Positions 24,580-33,226 of a stretch of DNA of 64,000 nucleotides are shown here, in pieces. The notes below the pieces were generated by a model, which did not search any database, was not told the origin of the DNA, and saw only the letters and a list, made by a program, of their open reading frames with translations. Position numbers and translations under genes: made by a program. The stretch covers positions 86,958 through 150,957 of the forward strand of contig JFHB01000063.1 of the NCBI GenBank assembly GCA_000729835.1, written 5' to 3'. The DNA is from Atkinsonella hypoxylon (lineage: Eukaryota; Ascomycota; Sordariomycetes; Hypocreales; Clavicipitaceae). Position 1 is the first letter of the stretch. Every line of letters starts with the position of its first letter.

Positions 24580-25489
24580 ATTTCAGGTTGCGCTTTGGGA
24601 GGCGGCGACTATAGACCGGAGGAGAGGCAAGCTTCGTTGAGACTGAAGGGTGGTCCGTGATGTAGCAAAAGGTCGGGTGAGTAGTATCATGTTCTTGCGA
24701 ACTAACAACCTGATCATGACGCAAAGTCGAACTTGCCAGCTTTACAAGTGCAGCAGGGTGGGTAGGTAGGCTGAGGAGTCTGAGGAGTCTGAGGAGTCTG
24801 AGGAGTCTGGTAGGAAAAGCATCTGGGACGAGCGCCAGCGCAAACCGTGAAATTTTGACGTGGGGCAGCTCTGGCGTAGCGGGCCAAGGATAAAGTCGAG
24901 CACGAGACCAAATGACGTTTTATGGCGGAAATGGTTTCCCTACGGGATACATGGATTTCAATTATTTTACTGCCTCCTGGAATTTATTCTCGAGCAAGGA
25001 AGGCCATTGGAAGTGACTGTATTGCCTTCATATTAGGATAGCCAGCTTACAGCCATGCTATGCTGGTGGTATGGGGGGTCTTGTCCTAGATGATTGTGCT
25101 GTTTTTATTGTAAAACCTAATGCCACATGATTCTGTAAAAGTCATAAATCTAATACGGTACATGTACCATCAATTCGCAACGAGCATTCTGGTGATAGAG
25201 TCGCTCTCATCCCACTTTCAACGCCGTCGGCCAGAGTCAGAAAAGTAATAACGGGGAAAGAAGAGCTTTCCAAATGCTGTCTCTCTGTAGGGAAACAGGA
25301 AGAATAAGTCTGTCGAACAATCCATCCATATTTGCGAGCCGAACCAATGAAACTCACTTTCCAATCACTGGGTCGTCCAAGCCCATAACAAGTACGAAGA
25401 CGACTCTTTACTCATCCTGCCTAGCCCATTTCTACTAAAAACAAAATAAAATACCCATTAACATTTTCCTCTTCATAAGCGACACGCAA
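24580..25489. other. intergenic region upstream of PBY1
   Basis: 910 bases holding the PBY1 promoter and the 3' flank of the next leftward gene. It contains a 9-bp tandem repeat (24771-24810). No gene is visible. Confidence 0.6.
24771..24810. repeat. 9-bp tandem repeat (CTGAGGAGT)x4
   Basis: Four exact copies of CTGAGGAGT and the start of a fifth, about 190 bp upstream of the PBY1 start codon and probably in its promoter or 5' leader. Confidence 0.9.
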
Positions 25490-26844
25490 TCAAGCTCGAG
25501 TTCGTTTTGTAGTTGACGAAGCTAGGCTCTCTCCAGGTCTTTTCGCCACCGGTGACTGGCTCTTGTGCTCCTTCGTGCGAGGCCATGAGTCAAATGGACT
25601 CTTGCGGCCTGCAACTTTCATGGGCGTTTCGGAGAGTTTGTTTGTGGATCGAGTGGTACGTCTGGTGTCCGGAGGGGACACAGGTGCGTAACGTGGTGCC
25701 TCGGGCGTCCCAGTGGATATCGACTTGTTTTTTCTGGGTGTCTGTGGTGCATCTTCGGCCATATTCATGTCCTCGATATCCGTCAAAGCCTCTTCGCCAT
25801 CCTCCTCTTCCGCAGCTTTCTTGGTTGGAAATAACAACCGTGGTTTGACGGATGCACGAGTGAAGGGTCGTGAAATTTGTGAATTGCCATCCTTGTCGGT
25901 GGAACCATTCTGCTCCTCATTCTGATCTTGGTCAGAAAATTTGCGGAAGAACTTCTTGCCACGACTGTAATATAGTCGCAAAATCGTTAGCATCGAAGGA
26001 TAGAAATGATCAGAAAGGCGTCAAAGAATGGCATGAATACTTACAATACGTAAACCATACCATCATCTCTGCGTGAAGCCTCCTCCACTGACTGCATACC
26101 CTCTCCAGGTATGTTAACGACCTTTCTCTTGCTTAACGTTTTGCTTGACCCAACGGTTGATTTGCCGTAAAATGGATTTGCTTCGCTGTCGTCCTTCTCT
26201 GGAACACGATCTTGAGAGTCAGTGAAGATGGAAATGGGCTCTTCTCCCTCCTCAGTTGTGAAGCTCTCTAACGTGACTCCGGTGTACTTCTTTGATCGCT
26301 TCTTTTGAGGCGATGACATAGTGGTTTGTTCGGATGAAAAGAGGTTTCTAGCGAATGACTGGATGCTGGTAGCAGTCTTTTCATTAGGCGCCTTCCGAGG
26401 TGTTTTGGAGGGGGTGGGCAGCATGCCAGCGGCCCGCGAAACCGACGTGGTTGCGGATCTTTGCTTGTGTTTTTCAGAGTTTAGACCAAGAGCTGTCGCC
26501 GCGTTAGCAGCGCCTTCCGCGGTCAATGAGCCCGAAATCTGGCGTTGGGGCTCAAGAGCAGGCTGTGATCGCTTGCGAGGAGAAGTCATTGGTGATGCAA
26601 TGGAGTTGTTGCTTTGCAGTGTGGCCTTTTTGGAGGTGTGGGGAGATCCAAGATGTTGACGGACTGAAGGACTTGGTGATGGTGTTCTGTTGGCAGCACG
26701 TTGTGACAATAGCCTTGCAGATTTGCGTGGTGAATAAGGTTCCCAGTTGTCGTGATAAGCGAAGCGAGGAGCTGGCGGTGTCCGAACATTGGTGGTTGGC
26801 GGCGGCGTTTTGCAGGCTGCAGCTTCATTGGCGGAAGCCATCAT
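25490..26844 (-). CDS. unknown basic S/T-P-rich protein, probable CDK substrate
   Basis: Exons 26844-26045 and 25964-25490, with an 80-nt GTAAGT...TACAG intron, encode 424 residues. I do not recognise the family. The protein is basic and mostly disordered, with many proline-directed sites, several of full CDK type (SPRK, TPRK, TPSK, SPQK), an Arg-Leu-Leu cyclin-docking-like element near residue 43, and patches of KKRSKK. The only segment that looks folded spans the intron: VYVFRGKKFFRKF (about 264-276), which is probably the conserved core. Its neighbours are Duo1, RNase H2B and Mcm10, and its promoter region, shared with DUO1, carries an ACGCGT box. A nuclear cell-cycle or chromatin role is inferred from this, not shown. 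The start is one of two adjacent ATGs (26844 or 26841). Confidence 0.8.
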
Positions 26845-27882
26845 TGCGCGAATTGGAGTTTAGGTATTGTCTTTAGAACAAAAACAGGAATATTCGTGTT
26901 TGGTGGGGAAACGGATCAACCTCCTCGGGGAGCGATGTAGTAATAGAGCACTGTCGAGAGCAAAGAAGTCGGCGCTCCGGTCGACCAATAGCTCGAGAAT
27001 CGGGGAAACAATGAGCGCAGTGGAATGTCGGCACTGAGCAAAGATGAGATGATAATACTGAACAGCAAGTATAACTTAGGACGAATGAGGATATTGCCGG
27101 ACTCTATGATGATGTGCCCGGTGTTATTCTTCAAACATGGACGTAAATTAATGTAAGCATGAATGGGAGGAGAAGAGTTCGAGGTTCATGGCAACAGACG
27201 GTGATGCAAGACTTTGCAATAAGGCTTAAGCAGGAGGCTGGGGCGCATAAAGGGCAGGAATGCGTGGGCGGCTGCGGGCACCAGCCCCCTTGCTTTCCCT
27301 CGCGGAATAGAGAACCACTGCTTAGTTACTCCGTAGGACTCGTCTGTTTGCTGTTTGCTGTGCATCAACCCGGAGCCGGGACCCACTTAAATTGCTGTAA
27401 TGTTTAGGACGCGCTTCCCCTCTAAGACACGAGCGAGATACGCGTCCATTTCGCGCTGTGACGCCCAATCAGTTATCAGGATGTTTTAGTCAAGCTCATG
27501 GCTGTTGATACATTGGACAAAACAAGCTCCGTTACCTCAGCTCTCTGGCTTTGGCTGCCGGTCTGGGTCTTTACGGCCCCGCGTCGCCCCCATGCAAGTG
27601 TCAAGCATTCAATGCGATAGTTACTGTTTGCAGTGTTGTTTACTCGTGACTAGCAGACCTCTTCTACTCTTCTACCATTGTTGCCCCTCATTGTCAAGAT
27701 TGGTCTTCCATTGAGGGCATACTTGGTTCACATTATTCCGTACCACCTTTTATCCTCATCAAGCTCCAACTCGAACAAGAAGCACGTATTGTTGTTGAAT
27801 AAAAGGAACCAACGCCATCCACAAGCATCCATACCTTATCGACCGCAACAAGTTTGAACGTCTGACAGGCCGTCTTTCCGAC
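26845..27882. promoter_or_regulatory. divergent promoter region of the S/T-P-rich gene and DUO1
   Basis: About 1 kb between two start codons facing away from each other. It carries ACGCGT (27440-27445), the MluI cell-cycle box, and one TACTCCGTA motif (27327-27335). No gene is visible inside it. Confidence 0.6.
27440..27445. promoter_or_regulatory. MCB-like box ACGCGT
   Basis: Exact ACGCGT palindrome, the site bound by Mbp1/Swi6-type (APSES) G1/S regulators in yeasts. It lies 443 bp upstream of the DUO1 start. A single copy could be chance; the neighbouring Mcm10/RNase H2B promoter has two. Confidence 0.45.
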
Positions 27883-28642
27883 ATGGCGGACGATGCCGAG
27901 TACACTGAGTCCGACATTTGGGCCTCGCCGTCGCATGATGCTCCATTGGCTGCTCGTCCGAAAACACCAAAAACCCCAAAGACTCCCCAAACGCCAACAG
28001 AACAAATACCCGAGTCAGAAACTCTGAGCAGGGATGATCTTCTGCGCAGAGAGTTAGAGGGTGTTAAAAGTGTTAATGAATCCATTGAAAGTCTTCTCGG
28101 CACTCTAGACCATGCTGGGGGCAACATGCAGGTATGGAGCACTGGCTTTTGTGCTCATGAAGATCATCTCGCTAAAGCTTATCATATTGTAGGTTGTCGC
28201 AAAAACCGTTGCCAATGCCTCTAGTCTGCTTGGTACTTGGACAAGAATCCTTTCTCAGACCGAACACAACCAACGACTCATTCTTCACCCCGGCTGGAAT
28301 GGACTCACTGAGGACCTGGCTGAACAAGAAGCCGAGGCACTGGAAAAACAGCGAGCTGCCGAGCGCAAAGCTGCCGAAGAGGAACAAAAACGAGAAGAGC
28401 AACGCCGACGACTGGAAGAGCAAGAGGCTGCTAGGAGGCTGGCCCCTTCGTCGAATCGAGGCGCACGAGGCACGAGGGGATTACGGACAGGTCGAGGGCG
28501 AATTGCCACCAGGGGCGGTACTACAGTCAGTCGTCTACCCGAACCTCCACCAACAAGCTCGTCAAGGAGTCGTGGTACGTCAGGCATTGGGAGGGGTATA
28601 GGAACCACACGTACACGAAGCCGCTCGCGTACTGCACGATGA
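27883..28642 (+). CDS. DUO1: DASH/Dam1 complex subunit Duo1
   Basis: Subunit of the fungal DASH ring that couples kinetochores to microtubules. Exons 27883-28131 and 28193-28642, with a 61-nt intron, give 232 residues. The conserved Duo1 core (about 58-120) reads ESIESLL...GGNMQVVAKTV, then NASSLL.TWTRILSQTEHNQRL, typical of the family. It is followed by a Glu/Gln/Arg-rich coiled coil (about 125-160) and a basic Arg/Gly/Ser/Thr tail that may contact microtubules. A KTP repeat lies near residues 27-36. The start is the first ATG. It is convergent with RNase H2B, 111 bp away stop to stop. Confidence 0.93.
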
Positions 28643-28753
28643 CATTTTCATCAATTCACAATGGCGCACGCCTTGTAGTCAATATCGCCTTCGTCTTTTA
28701 CGAGTGCACCGTCTTACGATTTGAGATACCCAATGCGAACATGAGATGATGAT

Positions 28754-30082
28754 TTATTTAGCTTTAAAGAAGTGACTCAGTTTCATCATTCCTTTAGTGT
28801 TCACTTTTCTCAGGTCTCTCACGCCGCGACTCTCATTCGCCTTCCGCTTCTTCTCTTCCTCGAGTTTTAGCTTCTTCTGTTGCTGGATCTCGTCTTGCTG
28901 CTCATCCCGCGTTCGCTTTCTCGAGTAATCAGCTACTGAGCTTGCAGCAAGTGCTTCAGCTCGGATTTCCGCCAACTTCGCTGTGTATGTTTCCAATGGC
29001 GTAAAGTCGATGGGGCTCTGTTTCTCCTGCAACAGCTGTGACCGTAGCTGGTCGGCCGTAGCCAACGGAACATAGCGAGAGCAAATAAAATCAAATGCAA
29101 CACGTAGTCTTTGTAGTGCAATTACCTCTGAGGATGCTTGAATAGGAGCCGAGGCAATCCCTTCTCCTTCCGTTTCTTCGACTAAGGACGTAGTCGCTGT
29201 GGAGGGATTCGAAACGAATGAGGAATTTGATTCGGAGGCAGCTGTGGACTGTGAATTGCTCGAATCTGTGAGAGGAATCGAAACTGAGGACTCGGATTTA
29301 GGGGCATCTTCGGTCTTCGACTGAGCTTGGCCAGGCATTACGACATCTCTCGATAACAAGACAGGCGCCTCCAGAGCCTTTTGAACAAATTTCTCCTCCA
29401 TCGTAGGCGGCAGACCTCCCTCACTCATCTGTTTCGCTTTTCCAATCATCGTGTCAAGAAGCTTTTTCTCGCTCAGCCGAAACATCTTTTCGTCTCCTAC
29501 ATCCACCGTATCGCAAATCGCCTCCATTCTCGATTCAAATAAGGCCCTCGTTGCATCCCAACGCAGTATCTCGGATAGGTGCGAATCTTCCTCTGGCAGT
29601 TTATCAAAGTGGTCGTCGCTACTCAAGAACAACCGCTTCTTCTCGTCTGGATTCCTGTCAATCTTGCTGTCGACTAATGATGGTAATACCAAAAATAAGG
29701 GATCCATCTTCGTCGCGATATATAAATCGGAGTTTGATATTGTTTCCGTGGGATTACCGTAATCTTTGTCCTCCGCGCATTCACTTGCGCGAGAAACTGG
29801 TTCAATTAACCAGCTACTTGGCGCGGATTTTGGCGCGGACACTTTTGTGAATTCGTGTATCCCAGCTTGGGGACAAACGAGGTAGCGGGATGGGCGGCCA
29901 TGGCGAGGATGTGGCAGGGTGACGATACGCGCGTCTGACGTTGCGGCCTTGGGCAAAATGAAGACATGTTGTAAAGCGCCTTGTCTAGATTCGATGGTGT
30001 ATTTTGAAACTGAGCTGGCGGGACTCTTTTCTCCTGTTGACTTCTTTGCGCTCGCAGCTTTGGCTGACCTTGTTCGAGGCAT
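28754..30082 (-). CDS. RNH202: ribonuclease H2 subunit B
   Basis: Non-catalytic subunit of RNase H2, which removes ribonucleotides from DNA and RNA in hybrids. Single exon, 442 residues. The N-terminal region (about 30-150) is the triple-barrel part that pairs with subunit C (VFILPKA, LVCPQAGIHEF, DPLFLVLPSL). The helical Ydr279-type domain follows (about 165-235), then an acidic/Ser-rich linker, further helices and a Lys-rich segment. The last ten residues contain MMKLSHFF, fitting a PIP box (x-x-x-Leu-x-x-Phe-Phe) with Met in place of Gln, as expected for PCNA binding at replication forks. It is divergent from MCM10 across a promoter with two ACGCGT boxes. Confidence 0.9.
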   Translation of the reverse strand: MPRTRSAKAASAKKSTGEKSPASSVSKYTIESRQGALQHVFILPKAATSDARIVTLPHPRHGRPSRYLVCPQAGIHEFTKVSAPKSAPSSWLIEPVSRASECAEDKDYGNPTETISNSDLYIATKMDPLFLVLPSLVDSKIDRNPDEKKRLFLSSDDHFDKLPEEDSHLSEILRWDATRALFESRMEAICDTVDVGDEKMFRLSEKKLLDTMIGKAKQMSEGGLPPTMEEKFVQKALEAPVLLSRDVVMPGQAQSKTEDAPKSESSVSIPLTDSSNSQSTAASESNSSFVSNPSTATTSLVEETEGEGIASAPIQASSEVIALQRLRVAFDFICSRYVPLATADQLRSQLLQEKQSPIDFTPLETYTAKLAEIRAEALAASSVADYSRKRTRDEQQDEIQQQKKLKLEEEKKRKANESRGVRDLRKVNTKGMMKLSHFFKAK

Positions 30083-30313
30083 GGCTATTTCATCACTTGG
30101 AGTTTGCGGTGTCGTTGATCTAGGCAGGGTGCGTAGAAGCGTTCTTGAATCAAGAAAAAAAAAAAATATCCTATAGAAAGTAAAAAATTAAAATTTCAAT
30201 AAGCCAACAGAAGGTCAGATGGATGAATATTGCACAATTCAGAAAGGTCCGCGTTAGTTGCAGGGAGTAAGGGAACAAGCAGTGTTCAAGATCTGGCGAA
30301 TACAATCAACTCA

Positions 30314-30319
30314 ACGCGT
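30314..30319. promoter_or_regulatory. MCB box ACGCGT (first of pair)
   Basis: Exact MluI cell-cycle box in the RNH202/MCM10 divergent promoter, 232 bp from the RNH202 start codon. Both genes act in S phase, the expected output of MBF-type regulation. Confidence 0.6.
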
Positions 30320-30345
30320 GCAACCATGCATGACAGGGGTTCGAA

Positions 30346-30351
30346 ACGCGT
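30346..30351. promoter_or_regulatory. MCB box ACGCGT (second of pair)
   Basis: Second exact ACGCGT, 32 bp from the first and flanked by AAACGCGTAAA, close to the classical MCB flank preference. Confidence 0.6.
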
Positions 30352-30800
30352 AAAGCGCGTTCTGGTCCCAGCGATCCCGCCCTGGCGTCCTGCATTTGCT
30401 TCTTCCAACCATTCTTCCATCCAACCAGAGCCATTCGATGCGCTACCGAATTTGGTCCGACACATGCTTTCTGCTTCATTCTTATCGCTTACTTTCCGAA
30501 TACTTTGGCTGGCTGTGAGTCTGCGACCTGGTTCGCTTGGCTTTGCTCTGATGACATTCGCGCATTGTCTGGAGTACTCTTCGTCGCACACTTGATTTTT
30601 CTTCTTTCTGTGGACTTCAAATCCTGGAGTTGCACTCCAACTACATGGCTCGGGCTGCTCAACGGCCATAGCCAGTGCCTTGGTTATGCGCCAAAACTGC
30701 TTTCGCCTTTCGTTCTGCTAGATTGATTGCCCTTCTTCTTCCATTTCCCCCTCCGCGAATACCCAAACCTTCTGCAGTCCCTATAGTTGGATGTTTTATC

Positions 30801-30854
30801 ATGGCTCCAGGTAACGAAGACTCCCATCGCTCCTCCTTAACTGTGGACACGTAG
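30801..30854 (+). other. upstream ORF in the MCM10 leader
   Basis: ATG at 30801 followed by 16 more codons and TAG at 30852-30854, ending 12 nt before the MCM10 start. A second upstream ATG at 30861 is out of frame with MCM10 and reads to 30962. Whether these lie in the transcript depends on the unknown transcription start. Confidence 0.4.
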
Positions 30855-30865
30855 GTTAACATGGT

Positions 30866-33226
30866 ATGCGTGTGCCAGCTTCTGAACCACAATGGCCACC
30901 TCGATCTCCGCATGAGGCTCTGCTTAGCACACCTGGTGGCCGCCAACGATACCGTGAAATGATTAACCGAACGTCTCCGTCACCGTCACCATCGCCCATG
31001 AGGAGTTCTCGAGCTTTGGCGGCAATAACCTCAGCGTCAGATGCAGGCTTAGGCATTCATCTTCCTGGAGATGAAGACGACGAGGACGATGAAGAGACAT
31101 TGCAATTGAAACTACAAGAAATCCAAGCACGGTTGAGGCTGAAGAAGTTGCAAAATGCAAAGGCAAAAGAGAAAGCAAATGCGCAGAGAGAAAGTGAGCC
31201 AGAACCACAGCTCGAACCAGTCATGTCCAGTCCAAGTCGTCGAGCGACTCGAGCGACTCGAGCGCGAACCCCAGATGCCAATGAAAATGTACGACCCGCA
31301 TCCCAAAATCAGGTTACAGTTCCCGCATCTCCCGTACGAAAACTTCAATTCCTACAGCAACAAACCTCCCCTAGCAGGATATATCTAGGAATCGATAAAG
31401 GGTTGAAGGCGAAGGACATTTCTTTAAAGCGTGCGCCGAGCCACAAGGGTACAGGCTCTGCCACGTCGACACACGGTGGCGGATATTTGAATCGTTCACG
31501 TTCGATACATTCCCCAGCACTATCGTCGGATATCCCTCGACCTCCGACTTTTAACGAGCGATTGGCCTCGGCACGGATACAAGAGGCTGAACGAGCAGAA
31601 CGCAAAGAGAAGATCCAGAGGCTCCGCACCAATACATTTGGAATTGGGAAAGACGAGATGGAACAATACAAAAAAAATGCGATTGAGATTCCAGACGAGC
31701 CATTGCAAGCAAGGACATTTACTCGAGATGAAGTCTTATCAAAGGCGACACCCCCGAACTCGAAATTGCCCCAGAGCAAGACCACCCCCAATCTATCATC
31801 GCGATTAGGCGTACAGAGCTCCTATCCATCACCCTCGACTCTGGAGACAACTGCTACAGAGGACTCATCTGTATCAGACGGCAAGGGCGGAGTGGCATCT
31901 TTTGAGGCCTACTCTTGCATGCACTTGTCTAAACGTATTCTTCCGCATAATGTAGTCGCGCGACACGTATCTGGCAAGCGAGTTATCAATGTCAAAGATC
32001 TACTCAGGGAAGTCAAGGCGCCGGATTTTGCACTGCCTGATGTGGAGCAGGACATTGTTGTGTTTGCGATTGTCGCCCGGAAATCTGAGCCACGAGCGCA
32101 CAAACCAACGGCAAACCAGAAGCAAGAGGATCGTGGCAAATATTTGGTCATGACATTGACGGATCTCGATTTTGAACTGGATCTTTTTCTCTTCAACTCA
32201 GGTTTCACACGGTTTTGGAAATTAATAGAAGGGACGGTGGTGGCCATCCTCAACCCAAATATAATGCCTCCACCACCCGGACGCCAGGATAGCGGAAAGT
32301 TCAGTCTAGTCATCAATTCTGACGAGGATATGATTTTAGAAATTGGGTCTGCTCGTGACTTGGGGTTCTGTCAATCTGTGAAGAAGGATGGCGAGATCTG
32401 TGGGGCATGGGTGAATAAGAAGAAGACACACTTCTGCGAATTTCATTCTAATGAAGCTGTACGGAAACAGAGATCAACTCGACAAGAGGTCAATTCATTC
32501 GGATTCGGAGGCTGGGAAGGACGGGGCAAATACGGCGATGGCAGTGCCAACAACAAGGACAAAGAGAGAAGGAGCAACAGCAACTATGACTGGGAAACAC
32601 GCTCGCAGTGGTTCGCAGCTCGGACACACAGTGCTTCGGACTTGTTAGACGGTAAGGACCGCACTGTTGCAGATAAGAAAGAACGCGCAGAGTTTGTAAA
32701 GCGAAACCTGGAGGCAAAGGAAAAAGAGCGCGAGATGATGCAGAAACTCGGCAAGATTGGCAGCGCCGCAGGGCGGGAATACATGGAGCGAGCAGGTCTC
32801 AAAGCAAGTTGTAGTCAAGGTACGATTCATTCAAGTCAAGCCGATGGAACGGTGACAGCTTGCCAAGCCGGATCCTCGGGGAACGACTTGTTATCGCTCG
32901 GGCTCGGAAGCAAAGACCGAAGTGTTCACCTCAGCCCCGTCAAGCGAAAAAGACCAGACAGCTCACAAGCCAGTTCGACCGTTGGTAGCACCAAGTCGTC
33001 GTCTTCTGTGGCGGGATTCGGCTGGGGGTCAAATCTTCGAGACAAATTATCAAAAATGAAGGAAGGTGAAAAGCTGCATAGGGAACAGCCTCCAGTACGT
33101 AAAAAGACACGATTTGTCACAGAAAAGGGCATACGGGAAGCGGGGCGGGAAAGCCTGGGTATGGATTACTCGGGGAGACGGGTCTCTCTGGATGACGATG
33201 AGGAGGAGGAGTTGGTCATCATATAA
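30866..33226 (+). CDS. MCM10: DNA replication initiation factor Mcm10
   Basis: Replisome factor that activates the CMG helicase and recruits polymerase alpha. Single exon, 786 residues. The N-terminus is disordered and acidic (about 65-80), then a predicted coiled coil (about 80-105). The central OB-fold domain lies at about 345-490. It is followed by the Mcm10 zinc finger with Cys501, Cys511, Cys523 and His526, exactly the CX9CX11CX2H pattern of the family. A conserved basic stretch follows, and an acidic C-tail ends LDDDEEEELVII. The start is fixed by a TAA in frame at 30857-30859; two other ATGs lie upstream, one (30861) in better start context. It probably shares cell-cycle control with RNH202. 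Confidence 0.93.
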   Translation: MRVPASEPQWPPRSPHEALLSTPGGRQRYREMINRTSPSPSPSPMRSSRALAAITSASDAGLGIHLPGDEDDEDDEETLQLKLQEIQARLRLKKLQNAKAKEKANAQRESEPEPQLEPVMSSPSRRATRATRARTPDANENVRPASQNQVTVPASPVRKLQFLQQQTSPSRIYLGIDKGLKAKDISLKRAPSHKGTGSATSTHGGGYLNRSRSIHSPALSSDIPRPPTFNERLASARIQEAERAERKEKIQRLRTNTFGIGKDEMEQYKKNAIEIPDEPLQARTFTRDEVLSKATPPNSKLPQSKTTPNLSSRLGVQSSYPSPSTLETTATEDSSVSDGKGGVASFEAYSCMHLSKRILPHNVVARHVSGKRVINVKDLLREVKAPDFALPDVEQDIVVFAIVARKSEPRAHKPTANQKQEDRGKYLVMTLTDLDFELDLFLFNSGFTRFWKLIEGTVVAILNPNIMPPPPGRQDSGKFSLVINSDEDMILEIGSARDLGFCQSVKKDGEICGAWVNKKKTHFCEFHSNEAVRKQRSTRQEVNSFGFGGWEGRGKYGDGSANNKDKERRSNSNYDWETRSQWFAARTHSASDLLDGKDRTVADKKERAEFVKRNLEAKEKEREMMQKLGKIGSAAGREYMERAGLKASCSQGTIHSSQADGTVTACQAGSSGNDLLSLGLGSKDRSVHLSPVKRKRPDSSQASSTVGSTKSSSSVAGFGWGSNLRDKLSKMKEGEKLHREQPPVRKKTRFVTEKGIREAGRESLGMDYSGRRVSLDDDEEEELVII

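Larger units (their letters stand above)
30083..30865. promoter_or_regulatory. divergent promoter of RNH202 and MCM10
   Basis: This 783-bp interval serves both replication genes. It contains two ACGCGT boxes 32 bp apart (start to start) and, close to MCM10, two upstream ATGs. No other gene is visible. Confidence 0.7.
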
